64,000 bases of DNA from an uncultured Bacteroides sp. (GCA_900553185.1 USCT01000006.1:62001-126000); one strand, 5' to 3'. Positions 33,391 to 42,914 are shown, counted from the first letter of the stretch. A program made the numbers and translations. The notes: generated by a model not told the origin, from the sequence alone.

Positions 33391-36300
33391 TTATAAACCT
33401 AAATCTTTAAATGTACGCGGAGCCGGTACACCCGGTAATGGCTTACGGTCTTTCAGTTGTTCCAGAACGACTTCAATGGCCTTCTCCAACTGCTGGTCTA
33501 CACCAGCCTGTTCCTGAATCGGATCATTATCAATCAGAATGTCCGGATCTACTCCGTGATTCTCTACAATCCATTGCCCGGTTTTGGCATCGTAATTGGT
33601 AAAGAATGGTACACGAATGTCTGTTCCGTCCATATAAGGCAACGAACCACTGATACCGATGATTCCACCCCATGTACGTGTTCCAACGACTGTTCCCAAT
33701 TCGTTTGCCTTAAAGCTCCATGGGAACAAATCACCGTCCGAAGCAGAATACTTATTGACAAGCAGGACTTTCGGTCCATACTGGGTGGCATCCGGAATAG
33801 TTCCTGTCTTGGTAGAAGTACGAGACATGGTCATCCGGTATGGCTTACGCAACAAACGTTCGATAATCATCGGCGAAACATTACCTCCACCGTTGGCACG
33901 GTCATCAATAATCAAAGCCTCCTTATCCAGTTGAGGATAGAAATAACGGGCAAACTCGTTCAATCCGTCAGGTCCCATATCCGGAATGTAAATATATCCA
34001 ACCCGGCCGTTTGTAGCCTCCTCTACCCGTTTCAGATTCTTCTGTACCCAGTTATAATGATACAAAGGATATTCGTCAGAAACAGGAGTAACAACCACTT
34101 TCTCTCCTCCTTCGGCAGCCTGCCTGTTAACTGTCAGTTCAGTCAGTACGTCTGCCTTACCAATCAACAGCTTATAGATATTATCCACCGTTGCAGTAGA
34201 AACCCCATCAATGGCAGTAATGTAATCGCCTTCATGAATATCCATTCCCGGCTCTGTCAATGGGGAACGAAGTTTCTTGCTATAAGGAGCTCCCGGAATA
34301 ATCTTTTCAATGCGATAAAAACCGCTCTTATCACGACTTAACTCGGCACCGAGCAACCCCATGGATATACGTTCGGCTTTTTTATAATCACCAGGATTAA
34401 CGTATGCATGGCCACAAGCCAGTTCCCCGATCATTTCGCTGATAATATAGTTCAAGTCTAACCGTGTCTTCGCATACGGAAGCAAACACTCATACTTCGC
34501 CTTGATAGCTTTCCAGTCTACACCGTGCATGTTCTCCAGATAAAATCCGTCCCGGTAGGCTCTCCAGGCCTCATCGAATATTTGCGCCCATTCCTGATTA
34601 TAATCTACGGTAGCTACCATATTGTTCAGGTCGACAGCATCTGTCAATGTTACTTTTGTTTTCGGAAGAGCAGTTACATACAATGCATTTCCCTTGAACA
34701 ACAATGCTTTCTCTGAACCAGAAGTAACAGCCATATAAGCTCCTTCTGCCACCAGTTCATCTTTCTGTTCTGCCAGATTAAAAACATGTGTACCGCCGTT
34801 TACCCAATACCAAACAAAGTTTCCATCCGAATAGAAATTCCTGTAACTATTGGTTCCCAACGGCAATCTGACAATTCTTCCAAGCATATTATCAGTATCT
34901 ATCCGGACAGTTACTCCCTGTGAAGGTGTTGTTTCCTTACCTTCTTTCTTATCGGCCGTTTCCGGCTTCTCCTCACCAACCTTTTCATCTTTCGGCAAGA
35001 AAGGAGAAGGAGTCGACTTTTCAAGCATGACCAGATAAATACCTCCCATGCGTGTATAGACATGGTTCCATTCCAGACGACCATAAATCGGGTTGAAATC
35101 TCTATCGGATGAGAATATCAGATATTTACCGTCGGTACTGAATACAGGTTCCGAAGAGTTATACCATTTCTCCGTTACAGGGTATTCCTTCCCTGTCTTC
35201 AGGTTATACACATATACAACCGACATTTCATTGGAAGCCGGTTTTGTATAAGTAAGCCACTGGCCGTCGGGAGAATAAGAGACATCAAAGAATTCACTCT
35301 CCGGATTACGCAATACTTCTTTTTTGGTTTTTGAAGCCACATCTATTACCACCACCCGGTTCTTACGGTCCGTATAAAGAATGGATTTGCTGTCCGGACT
35401 CCACTGGATACTCCGAATATACGTATCGTTATCTTTAGTCAACTGAATCGGTTCACCTCCTTCGGCCGCTTCCATCCAGACTTCCGTTTCACCGGTACGG
35501 TCGGAAATATAAGCAATATACTTACCATCAGGGGCCCATTCCGCTTCACGTTCATGGGCTCCAGGTGTACGGGTAATATCCCGTGTAACCCCTTTCTGAA
35601 CAGGAACATCGAAAACTTCCCCACGAGCTGTTACAGCAACACGTTTACCATCAGCAGAAAGACTGGCAGCTGTCAAATCGCCACTTACATGTTTCTGTTC
35701 ACTGCGCGCATCTACGTTATCACTGTTCAGGGTAATGGATATTTTTTCTGATTTCCGGGTCTTTGGATCCAGTTTATACAAATATCCACCTTGCTCATAC
35801 ACAATGGTGGTACCGTCTGTACTAGGGAATTTTACATCATAATCAGTATAATTGGTAACCTTCTCTGTTGTTCCGGTTTTGGTATTATACACAAAAAGAT
35901 TCATGGTCATATCCCGGTCTGACGCAAAGAATATTTCATCACCAATCCACATCGGGAAAATATCCTGTGCCACATTGTTGGTAATATTCGTTACCTTCTT
36001 AGCCTGCGGATCATAAATCCAGATATCATCCGCCATGCCTCCCCGATAATACTTCCAACTGCGGAATTCACGAAAGACCCGGTTATAGGCCAGCTTTTTA
36101 CCATCGGGCGAATAGCAGCAGAAACCACCTTCGGGCAAAGGAATAGCTTCCGACATTCCCCCGTCTTTGGAAACAGTCCACAATTTTCCTTCAAATCCGT
36201 CACCGATACGATTACGATAAACGACCTGTTTACCATCCCGAGTCCAAGTCATAACCACATTGTTCGGTCCCATTCTGTCACCCAGGTCATCGCGACTGTT

Positions 36301-36621
36301 TGTTGACGTATACGTCAGCCGTTTCGGTTCTCCCCCATTGGCTGGCATCAGGTATACTTCTGTGTTTCCATCATACTGTCCGGTAAAAGCAATGGATTTT
36401 CCATCGGGTGAAAAACGTGGGAAGATTTCATATCCTACATGTGAAGTTAAGCGTTGTGCTTCTCCTCCACTCAACGGAGCCCTGTATAAGTCACCGGCAT
36501 AAGTAAATACTACATCCGTTCCATTCGTTGCAGGGAAACGAAGCAAACGGGCCTCATCGGCTTTTTTTGCAGTTATCCCAATACCTGCCACAAAGCCTAA
36601 ACATAACAATCCTTTCTTCAT
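33391..36621 (-). CDS. Tricorn-like S41 protease with PD40 beta-propeller repeats
   Basis: This is a large predicted periplasmic peptidase of 1076 residues with an N-terminal signal peptide. The first 500 or so residues are PD40/WD40-like propeller repeats (FSPDGKSIAFTG, YSPDGKKLAY, WAPDGKYIAYISD, WSPDSKSILYTD). A second beta-rich region follows, then a PDZ-like domain (about 790-880) and the S41 core (about 890-1040). The nucleophile serine is in NKYSASDGD and the histidine in GELACGHAYVNPGD, the arrangement of Tricorn protease. It would degrade peptides to small fragments. It stands alone, with its own promoter and terminator. Confidence 0.92.
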   Translation of the reverse strand: MKKGLLCLGFVAGIGITAKKADEARLLRFPATNGTDVVFTYAGDLYRAPLSGGEAQRLTSHVGYEIFPRFSPDGKSIAFTGQYDGNTEVYLMPANGGEPKRLTYTSTNSRDDLGDRMGPNNVVMTWTRDGKQVVYRNRIGDGFEGKLWTVSKDGGMSEAIPLPEGGFCCYSPDGKKLAYNRVFREFRSWKYYRGGMADDIWIYDPQAKKVTNITNNVAQDIFPMWIGDEIFFASDRDMTMNLFVYNTKTGTTEKVTNYTDYDVKFPSTDGTTIVYEQGGYLYKLDPKTRKSEKISITLNSDNVDARSEQKHVSGDLTAASLSADGKRVAVTARGEVFDVPVQKGVTRDITRTPGAHEREAEWAPDGKYIAYISDRTGETEVWMEAAEGGEPIQLTKDNDTYIRSIQWSPDSKSILYTDRKNRVVVIDVASKTKKEVLRNPESEFFDVSYSPDGQWLTYTKPASNEMSVVYVYNLKTGKEYPVTEKWYNSSEPVFSTDGKYLIFSSDRDFNPIYGRLEWNHVYTRMGGIYLVMLEKSTPSPFLPKDEKVGEEKPETADKKEGKETTPSQGVTVRIDTDNMLGRIVRLPLGTNSYRNFYSDGNFVWYWVNGGTHVFNLAEQKDELVAEGAYMAVTSGSEKALLFKGNALYVTALPKTKVTLTDAVDLNNMVATVDYNQEWAQIFDEAWRAYRDGFYLENMHGVDWKAIKAKYECLLPYAKTRLDLNYIISEMIGELACGHAYVNPGDYKKAERISMGLLGAELSRDKSGFYRIEKIIPGAPYSKKLRSPLTEPGMDIHEGDYITAIDGVSTATVDNIYKLLIGKADVLTELTVNRQAAEGGEKVVVTPVSDEYPLYHYNWVQKNLKRVEEATNGRVGYIYIPDMGPDGLNEFARYFYPQLDKEALIIDDRANGGGNVSPMIIERLLRKPYRMTMSRTSTKTGTIPDATQYGPKVLLVNKYSASDGDLFPWSFKANELGTVVGTRTWGGIIGISGSLPYMDGTDIRVPFFTNYDAKTGQWIVENHGVDPDILIDNDPIQEQAGVDQQLEKAIEVVLEQLKDRKPLPGVPAPRTFKDLGL

Positions 36622-36725
36622 ATATTATCGTCTCAAATTTATAGTTCGAAGAAATTTACCATCCGATCAATCAAATGATTATCTCATATTTCCTACATTG
36701 TTAAATCGTTTTTCTGATTTCTTCC

Positions 36726-36736
36726 TTACAAAGATA
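36726..36736 (-). promoter_or_regulatory. -7 element of the Tricorn-like protease gene
   Basis: TATCTTTGTAA on the minus strand matches TAnnTTTG. No -33 TTTG at the right distance. Confidence 0.5.
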
Positions 36737-36865
36737 ATAATAACATAAAGAATATTACATAAAAAATACAGGTTTCTATGAAAAGGAGAAGTCTGTTTTT
36801 CCCGAACAAAAAGAATATATTCTTTCAAAAAGTATTGTCACAATGTTTCGTCAACACCATAAACA

Positions 36866-36907
36866 TAAAAAATATGTTATCCGCAAACAAGCCTCACGGA
36901 TAACATA
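36866..36907 (-). terminator. Terminator of the CoA-transferase gene
   Basis: TATGTTATCCG (36873-36883) and CGGATAACATA (36897-36907) pair perfectly over 11 bases with a 13-base loop. The minus strand continues with TTTTTTATG. Confidence 0.85.
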
Positions 36908-36929
36908 CTCTATTTTTCCATATAAAAAA

Positions 36930-38426
36930 TCAACGGATAAATTTCGCCCAGTCTATCAGACGCATATCCCCTTCTTTCAAGAATACCTCATGCATGGCCA
37001 GCGCAGCCGACAAACAATGAGAAGTCTGGCCTTTCGTAGCAAACTTCAAATAATCCCAGAGTATCTGCTTATAATCCGGATGAGCACAGTTTTCTATAAT
37101 GGCTTTAGCCCGCTCCATCGGACTCTTTCCACGCAAATCGGCAATACCCTGTTCAGTTATGATGATATTTACAGAATGCTCGCTATGATCCTGATGAGAA
37201 ACCATCGGTACAATCGAACTGATGCATCCTCCTTTTGCTGTAGAAGGACATGAGAATATGGAAATGTATGCGCTGCGGGTAAAATCACCTGATCCACCGA
37301 TACCGTTCATCATCTTTGTTCCACAAATATGGGTTGAATTTACATTACCGTATATATCTGCTTCGATAGCCGTATTCATGGAAATAACTCCAATGCGGCG
37401 TACTACTTCCGGACAATTGGATATTTCAGAAGGACGCAATACCAGCTTATGCAAGAAGAAGTCCATGTTCTCATAAATATCCTGCAAACAATCGTTGGTT
37501 ACTGACAACGAACATGTACTGCCAAACTTGATTCGTCCTTCTTTAATCAGTTTAATCACAGAATTCTGAATAACCTCCGTATACATTTCAAAAGGAGGGA
37601 TACTGGAATCTTTTCCCAAAGCACTCAATACAGCATTGGCTATATTGCCTACACCCGACTGTAAAGGTAAAAAAGTAGAAGGTATGATTCCTTTCCGTAA
37701 ATCACTTGCCAAGAATTCGGCGACATTGTGTCCGATACGTTCTGTCACAGCATCCGGCTCACTAAAGCCTCTTGCCTCATCAGGCAGGTTGGTTTCTACA
37801 ATACCAACAATCTTCGAAGGATCAACCTGAATATAAGGGAGACCAATACGGTCACTTGGACGTACAATCGGAATCGGACGGCGATAAGGCGGACGTTCCA
37901 TTTCGTAGAGGTCATGAATGCCGATCATACGTTTGCTATGCGCTGCATTCAGTTCAACGATCACCTTGTCAGCCAGACGGGCGATAGTTGGAGAAATACC
38001 AACTCCGGAAGTCGGATAGATCCGCCCGTCATCCGTAATTTCACACGCCTCCAGGATAGCTACATTTACATGTCCGAGGAAACCAGAGCGCAATCTCTGC
38101 GCTACTTGCGACAAATGAATATCTGTATAACGGATCTCACCTTTATTGACAGCTTTACGGAAATCTACGTTGGTAGTATAAGGAGCCCGGAAAGACATTG
38201 CCTTGGCACGGGTTAAAGCACCGTCGCAGGAATCGCCCGTAGAAGCGCCTGTTATGATACCGACCTGAAAATGTTCGCCGCGCGCATGCTTTTCTTCTGC
38301 CAGTTGAGCCAAAGCCGCTGTAACAGCTTTAGGACTTCCTGCCGGTGTAAATCCGCTTAAACCTATAATGTCTCCATCTTTTATCAGACTGGCAGCCTCA
38401 ACTGCCGAAATACAAGGAAAAATCAT
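36930..38426 (-). CDS. Succinate CoA-transferase/acetyl-CoA hydrolase family protein
   Basis: This is a cytoplasmic enzyme of 498 residues in the acetyl-CoA hydrolase/transferase family. GLSGFTPAGSPKAV (18-31) is the N-terminal glycine-rich loop. AIEADIYGNVNSTH followed by GIGGSGDFTRSA (near 355-385) contains the glutamate expected to form the CoA thioester. VNIIITEQGIADLRGKSP is the usual C-terminal signature. In this lineage it most likely moves CoA between succinate and acetyl- or propionyl-CoA, tying it to the succinate/propionate fermentation fed by fumarate reductase; the exact acyl pair is inference. It may follow the small membrane protein gene on one transcript (82-base gap). Confidence 0.88.
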   Translation of the reverse strand: MIFPCISAVEAASLIKDGDIIGLSGFTPAGSPKAVTAALAQLAEEKHARGEHFQVGIITGASTGDSCDGALTRAKAMSFRAPYTTNVDFRKAVNKGEIRYTDIHLSQVAQRLRSGFLGHVNVAILEACEITDDGRIYPTSGVGISPTIARLADKVIVELNAAHSKRMIGIHDLYEMERPPYRRPIPIVRPSDRIGLPYIQVDPSKIVGIVETNLPDEARGFSEPDAVTERIGHNVAEFLASDLRKGIIPSTFLPLQSGVGNIANAVLSALGKDSSIPPFEMYTEVIQNSVIKLIKEGRIKFGSTCSLSVTNDCLQDIYENMDFFLHKLVLRPSEISNCPEVVRRIGVISMNTAIEADIYGNVNSTHICGTKMMNGIGGSGDFTRSAYISIFSCPSTAKGGCISSIVPMVSHQDHSEHSVNIIITEQGIADLRGKSPMERAKAIIENCAHPDYKQILWDYLKFATKGQTSHCLSAALAMHEVFLKEGDMRLIDWAKFIR

Positions 38427-38508
38427 AACAATATGTGTTTAACAATTGGTTAGTATTAGTTATTTTAAATATCATTCAAAAACAAAATTCATACAGGAAA
38501 GGATTTGC

Positions 38509-38886
38509 TCAGTTGTACTTCCGATTGAATATTTCCGAGTATAAAAATGCCCGGCGCACATCCTCCTTACTCCGGAAGCGTATATTTTCCTTAACATTAC
38601 TGCCTGCAACCGGCTCTGCTGCCGATGGTTCATCTTGTTTCGAGACAGAAGAAGCAGTTGTTTTCCGTTTCGATGCAGACGCATGCAACGTTGTAAAATC
38701 TTTCATCGGCATTTCCGGAGAAACAGAGGCATGAGGAACAGCTCGTTCTGCCGATGGGAATGAGTCTGAATGCAACGGACGGCTTTTACTTGCTTTCCTG
38801 CTTTTTCCGGACGGCTTTTGAACCGATTTCCGGTAAAGGAGTACCCCCACGCAAACCATTAAAACAAGAATCTCAATTATATCCAT
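38509..38886 (-). CDS. Small membrane-anchored protein with conserved C-terminal motif
   Basis: I know no function for this 125-residue protein. It has one N-terminal hydrophobic helix (about 5-18) with little before it, then a basic, Ser/Lys-rich linker of low complexity (about 20-95). A compact C-terminal end reads IRFRSKEDVRRAFLYSEIF. That tail resembles the ends of other small Bacteroidota membrane proteins I recall, which suggests it is the functional part. An exact -7 element (TATATTTGAAC) 23 bases before the ATG supports a real gene. Confidence 0.7.
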   Translation of the reverse strand: MDIIEILVLMVCVGVLLYRKSVQKPSGKSRKASKSRPLHSDSFPSAERAVPHASVSPEMPMKDFTTLHASASKRKTTASSVSKQDEPSAAEPVAGSNVKENIRFRSKEDVRRAFLYSEIFNRKYN

Positions 38887-38908
38887 AGATGTCGAATGTT
38901 AAGGTTCT

Positions 38909-38919
38909 GTTCAAATATA
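38909..38919 (-). promoter_or_regulatory. -7 element of the small membrane protein gene
   Basis: TATATTTGAAC on the minus strand matches TAnnTTTGnnY exactly. It is back to back with the miaB promoter. Confidence 0.6.
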
Positions 38920-38972
38920 CGAATAAATTTTATATATCCTACCGATTTGATGGAAGTTAACCAAGAAACCGG

Positions 38973-38980
38973 TATCTTTG
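38973..38980 (+). promoter_or_regulatory. -7 element of miaB
   Basis: TATCTTTG matches TAnnTTTG exactly, 31 bases before ATG 39011. A TTTG at 38946-38949 is 23 bases upstream, slightly far for a -33 element. Confidence 0.55.
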
Positions 38981-39010
38981 CAGCCGATTATCATTAAACA
39001 AATATACTTT

Positions 39011-40387
39011 ATGACAAAAGAAACTACAGGAGCAGACTTTAAATCTGCAACTGAACACGAAAACAAGAAACTGTTCATCGAAACATACGGATGCCAGATG
39101 AACGTAGCCGACAGTGAAGTAATCGCATCCATCATGCAAATGGCCGGATACACTCCATGCGAAACACTCGACGAAGCCGACGCAGTCTTTATGAACACCT
39201 GTTCCATCCGTGACAACGCCGAACAGAAAATCCTGAACAGGCTGGAGTTCTTCCATTCCTTACGGAAAAAGAGAAAGCACCTTATTGTAGGCGTTCTGGG
39301 CTGCATGGCAGAACGTGTAAAGAACGACCTGATCGAACATCACCATGTCGATCTGGTAGCAGGTCCCGATGCGTATCTGACCTTACCGGAATTAATAGCC
39401 TCGGTAGAGGCCGGCGAAAAGGCCATCAATGTAGAGCTGTCTACGACCGAGACCTACCGTGACGTTATTCCTTCACGCATCTGCGGAAACCATATTTCCG
39501 GGTTTGTATCCATCATGCGCGGATGCAATAATTTCTGCCACTACTGCATTGTACCCTACACCCGTGGACGTGAACGCAGCCGTGACGTGGAAAGCATTCT
39601 GAATGAAGTACGCGACTTGCAGCAGAAGGGCTACAAGGAAGTGACCTTACTGGGACAAAACGTCAACTCCTACCGGTTTGAGAAAGACGGCACCGTGGTA
39701 ACTTTCCCCACATTGCTGCGTACGGTGGCCGAAACCGTACCGGATATGCGTGTACGCTTCACAACCTCACATCCCAAAGATATGAGTGACGAAACCTTAC
39801 ACGTCATTGCCGAGGTACCCAACGTATGTAAGCATATTCATCTGCCTGTCCAAAGTGGAAGTACACGCATCCTGAAACTGATGAACCGTAAATATACACG
39901 CGAATGGTACCTCGAAAGAGTAGAAGCCATCCGTCGGATAATTCCGGACTGCGGACTAAGTACCGATATTTTTTCCGGCTTCCACAGTGAAACCGAAGAA
40001 GACCATCAGATGTCCTTGTCGCTGATGCGTGAATGTGCTTACGATTCCGCTTTTATGTTTAAATATTCAGAACGACCGGGAACGTACGCATCCAAACATT
40101 TACCGGACGATATTCCGGAAGAAGTAAAAATCTGCCGTTTGAACGAACTGATAGAACTTCAGAACCAGCTATCGGCCGAAAGCAACGCCAAAGATGTGGG
40201 AAAGACATTCGAAGTACTGGTAGAAGGAGTTTCCAAACGTTCGAAAGACCAGCTTTTCGGACGTACGGAACAAAATAAGGTTGTCGTATTCGACCGTAAC
40301 AACCACCGGATAGGCGACCGGGTAAACGTACGCATTACCGAATCAAGTTCTGCCACGCTTAAGGGTATAGAGGTAACCAACGAATAA
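39011..40387 (+). CDS. miaB: tRNA-2-methylthio-N6-dimethylallyladenosine synthase
   Basis: This radical SAM methylthiotransferase completes ms2i6A at tRNA position 37. It has 458 residues from ATG 39011. The N-terminal MTTase domain binds one cluster through cysteines in ETYGCQMN, MNTCSIRD and LGCMAERV. The radical SAM motif is GCNNFCHYCIVPYTRGRERS, and a C-terminal TRAM domain follows (about 390-455). The longer frame begins inside the promoter and is rejected. A strong terminator follows the stop. Confidence 0.97.
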   Translation: MTKETTGADFKSATEHENKKLFIETYGCQMNVADSEVIASIMQMAGYTPCETLDEADAVFMNTCSIRDNAEQKILNRLEFFHSLRKKRKHLIVGVLGCMAERVKNDLIEHHHVDLVAGPDAYLTLPELIASVEAGEKAINVELSTTETYRDVIPSRICGNHISGFVSIMRGCNNFCHYCIVPYTRGRERSRDVESILNEVRDLQQKGYKEVTLLGQNVNSYRFEKDGTVVTFPTLLRTVAETVPDMRVRFTTSHPKDMSDETLHVIAEVPNVCKHIHLPVQSGSTRILKLMNRKYTREWYLERVEAIRRIIPDCGLSTDIFSGFHSETEEDHQMSLSLMRECAYDSAFMFKYSERPGTYASKHLPDDIPEEVKICRLNELIELQNQLSAESNAKDVGKTFEVLVEGVSKRSKDQLFGRTEQNKVVVFDRNNHRIGDRVNVRITESSSATLKGIEVTNE

Positions 40388-40424
40388 AACAGATAAAATC
40401 AAGCCAACAAGCGCATACGCTTAC

Positions 40425-40471
40425 ATCTCCTTACTTGAATTTCTACGCAAATGCAAGTAAGGAGATTTTTT
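40425..40471 (+). terminator. Terminator of miaB
   Basis: ATCTCCTTACTTG (40425-40437) and CAAGTAAGGAGAT (40454-40466) are perfectly complementary over 13 bases, followed by a run of T residues. Confidence 0.92.
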
Positions 40472-40494
40472 ATCCATGCACGATGATGGAACCA

Positions 40495-40698
40495 TCAGTC
40501 CCCGTCGCGACGCCGTTCCGGCATGATGATCCACAAAATCAAATACACAATACCGCCAGAGAAAACAGTAAAGAAAGTAGCCAGTACATACACAATACGT
40601 ACCAGTGTAACATCCCAGCCAAAATAATCGGCTATACCGGAACAAACCCCTGCTATCATACGGTTATTCGAACGAGTCAATCGCTTTTTTTCCATCAT
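40495..40698 (-). CDS. pspC: PspC domain membrane protein
   Basis: This is a small protein of 67 residues made almost entirely of a PspC domain. It begins with basic residues, then NNRMIAGVCSGIADYFGWDVTLVR (cut here for length at the motif VCSGIADYFG, 18-27) and one strong transmembrane helix (about 36-59, VLATFFTVFSGGIVYLILW). PspC proteins take part in envelope stress responses; a stand-alone domain like this is common in Bacteroidota and its partner is not visible. It is transcribed alone from an exact -7 element at 40716-40726 and converges on miaB. Confidence 0.9.
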   Translation of the reverse strand: MMEKKRLTRSNNRMIAGVCSGIADYFGWDVTLVRIVYVLATFFTVFSGGIVYLILWIIMPERRRDGD

Positions 40699-40715
40699 TC
40701 ATTGTATTAGTTAGA

Positions 40716-40726
40716 TAACAAAGGTA
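40716..40726 (-). promoter_or_regulatory. -7 element of pspC
   Basis: TACCTTTGTTA on the minus strand matches TAnnTTTG, 18 bases before the start codon. Confidence 0.55.
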
Positions 40727-40825
40727 TGAAAAACTTTGAAATTATTCCCATACTCTTAAAAACTTTTAAAGAAAGACGGTTGATAATCTTTTTATTTGTT
40801 ATTTTGCAAGAAATTAGGGAATAAA

Positions 40826-41728
40826 GTGAATATACTACATATAGATACATGCCCGCTTTGTGGGAAAAGCCATTTTATAAAAGAAATGACCTGTACAGAC
40901 CACTATGCAACGGGAGAAAGTTTCGACTTATACCGTTGTCAGGACTGCGGGTTTCTATTTACGCAAGGAGTTCCGGTAGAAGCCGAAATAGGCCGTTATT
41001 ACGAAAGTCCCGACTACATTTCGCACAGTGATACGAACAAAGGCCTGATGAACCGTATCTATCACTGGGTTCGGGGATATATGCTTGGCCGAAAAGCCCG
41101 GCTTATCCGCCATAGCAGTCACCTTGGCAAAGGGACACTGCTGGACATCGGTACGGGAACAGGCTATTTCAGCCATTTCATGCAGAAAAAGGGATGGACC
41201 GTATCTGCCATCGAAAAGAGTGAGCAGGCCCGTCATTTCGCCCGCGAACATTTCAACCTGGATGTAAAGGCACCGGAAGAATTGTATGCATTGAAAGAAT
41301 CTTCTTTCGATGTCATTACGCTGTGGCACGTCATGGAACACCTGGAGCACCTGAATGAGACGTGGGAAATCCTGCATCGCATCCTGAAAGAACAAGGCAT
41401 ACTGGTAATTGCTGTCCCGAATCCCAGTTCCTACGACGCCCGTAAATACCGGGAAATGTGGGGAGCCTACGACGTTCCCCGTCACTTGTGGCATTTCACT
41501 CCTTCCATCATGCAACAGTTCGGAGCCAAACACAAGTTTATCCTGGCCGAAGAACATCCCATGCCTTTCGACGCTTTCTACGTATCTATGTTAAGCGAGA
41601 AATATAAAAAGAGCCAGATGCCCTTCCTGAGAGGTATGACAAACGGCTTGCGGGCCTGGTTTGCTTCTTCTGTCAGCAAAGAGCGCAGCAGTTCCATGAT
41701 TTACGTCTTTAGAAAGAAACAATTATGA
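40826..41728 (+). CDS. Zinc-ribbon class I SAM-dependent methyltransferase
   Basis: This protein has 300 residues from GTG 40826. A zinc ribbon with two CxxC pairs (CPLCGKSH and CQDCGFLF) occupies about 9-45. A Rossmann methyltransferase domain follows, with LLDIGTGTGYFSHFM (near 105-119) as the SAM site and DVITLWHVMEHL (near 162-173) as motif post-II. The substrate is unknown; related proteins methylate sugars, lipids or quinone-like compounds. There is no ATG near the start: GTG 40826 and TTG 40796 are the options, and GTG removes an unconserved leader. It overlaps ftsX by four bases, so the two are translationally coupled. Confidence 0.8.
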   Translation: MNILHIDTCPLCGKSHFIKEMTCTDHYATGESFDLYRCQDCGFLFTQGVPVEAEIGRYYESPDYISHSDTNKGLMNRIYHWVRGYMLGRKARLIRHSSHLGKGTLLDIGTGTGYFSHFMQKKGWTVSAIEKSEQARHFAREHFNLDVKAPEELYALKESSFDVITLWHVMEHLEHLNETWEILHRILKEQGILVIAVPNPSSYDARKYREMWGAYDVPRHLWHFTPSIMQQFGAKHKFILAEEHPMPFDAFYVSMLSEKYKKSQMPFLRGMTNGLRAWFASSVSKERSSSMIYVFRKKQL

Positions 41729-42594
41729 AAAAGAAATCACGTTCTTTTTTCGATATGCAGTTCGTAACAGCCAGCATCAGTACCATGCTGGTATTGCTGT
41801 TACTGGGCCTGGTCGTCTTCTTCGTACTGACAGCCAACAACCTTTCTGTATACGTACGTGAAAACATCGCCGTATCCGTTCAGTTGAGCGATGATATGCC
41901 GGAGCCAGAAATCCTTCAATTCCAGAAACGGCTGAACAAGGAAGCATACGTCAAGACAACGACCTACATATCCAAGAGCCAGGCGCTCCGCGAACAGACT
42001 GAGGCTATGGGAACAGACCCTGCCGAATTTATCGGACACAATCCCTTCAACGCCTCCATCGAAATCAAGCTGAATTCGGATTACGCCAATTCAGACAGCG
42101 TACAATGGATACAGGAAGAACTGCTCGGCAACAAGAATATCCTGGAGGTAAGCTATCCGCAGGAGCTGATGGATTCCGTCAACAACAACCTGAAGAAGAT
42201 CAGCCTGGTACTGCTGGCTCTGGCCGCCTTGCTTACCCTGATTTCCTTCGCGCTGATCAACAATACCATCCGGCTGACCATTTACTCCAAACGCTTCCTG
42301 ATACATACCATGAAGCTGGTAGGAGCCAGCTGGTCGTTTATCCGCCGCCCGTTCCTGCTGCGCAACATCTGGGTAGGAATCTTTGCGGCCATCATGGCAG
42401 ACGCCCTGCTCACCGGCATGAGTTACCTGCTCATCCGTTACGAGCCGGATCTGCTGACTGTCATTACTCCGACTGTCGTTCTGATCATGACCGGTTCGGT
42501 ATTCGTTTTCGGAGTCATCATTACCAGCCTGTGCGCATGGATTTCCATCAACAAGTTCCTTCGCATGAAGGTCAGCGAACTTTATTACATGTAA
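41725..42594 (+). CDS. ftsX: Cell division protein FtsX
   Basis: This is the permease-like half of FtsEX, which couples ATP hydrolysis to peptidoglycan hydrolase activation at the division septum. Its 289 residues have the expected plan: an N-terminal helix (about 17-35), a periplasmic domain (about 40-155), then three helices (about 163-185, 212-235 and 250-272), with the conserved MKLVGASWSFIRRPFLLRN before the third helix. No ftsE is in this window. It starts inside the end of the methyltransferase gene and is followed 22 bases later by the DUF3098 gene. Confidence 0.93.
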   Translation: MKKKSRSFFDMQFVTASISTMLVLLLLGLVVFFVLTANNLSVYVRENIAVSVQLSDDMPEPEILQFQKRLNKEAYVKTTTYISKSQALREQTEAMGTDPAEFIGHNPFNASIEIKLNSDYANSDSVQWIQEELLGNKNILEVSYPQELMDSVNNNLKKISLVLLALAALLTLISFALINNTIRLTIYSKRFLIHTMKLVGASWSFIRRPFLLRNIWVGIFAAIMADALLTGMSYLLIRYEPDLLTVITPTVVLIMTGSVFVFGVIITSLCAWISINKFLRMKVSELYYM

Positions 42595-42616
42595 CAAAAT
42601 CTAACAAACAAATATT

Positions 42617-42877
42617 ATGGACAGAAAAAGCTTTGCTTTCGACAAAAAGAACTTTATCCTGTTAGGGATAGGCATGGTCATCATCATCATCGGCTTTCTG
42701 CTGATGTCGGGTCCGGGATCTACCGAAACGACTTTCGAACCGGATATCTTCAGCGCACGGCGCATCAAGGTTGCTCCCGTCGTATGTTTCTTCGGATTTA
42801 TCTTCATGATTTACGGTATCCTGCATAAACCCGCAGACACACCGTCCAAAGAAAACGAGCCATCAGACAAAGAATAA
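42617..42877 (+). CDS. DUF3098 family membrane protein
   Basis: This is a protein of 86 residues with two transmembrane helices (about 15-32 and 53-70) joined by a short loop ending FSARRIKVAPVV. The family is typical of Bacteroidota and commonly sits between ftsX and uppP, as here; function unknown. The position suggests a part in cell division or envelope synthesis, which is inference from context only. Confidence 0.85.
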   Translation: MDRKSFAFDKKNFILLGIGMVIIIIGFLLMSGPGSTETTFEPDIFSARRIKVAPVVCFFGFIFMIYGILHKPADTPSKENEPSDKE

Positions 42878-42914
42878 AATCACCTTAATACACACAACTA
42901 AAAAGTAAATTACA

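Larger units (their letters stand above)
36622..36929. other. Intergenic region between the CoA-transferase and Tricorn-like genes
   Basis: It holds the protease promoter (36726-36736) with a leader of about 100 bases and the CoA-transferase terminator (36866-36907). Nothing else is seen. Confidence 0.6.

Noticed and set aside
33457..34341. 294-codon plus-strand frame inside the Tricorn-like gene
   Set aside because: Antisense shadow without supporting signals.
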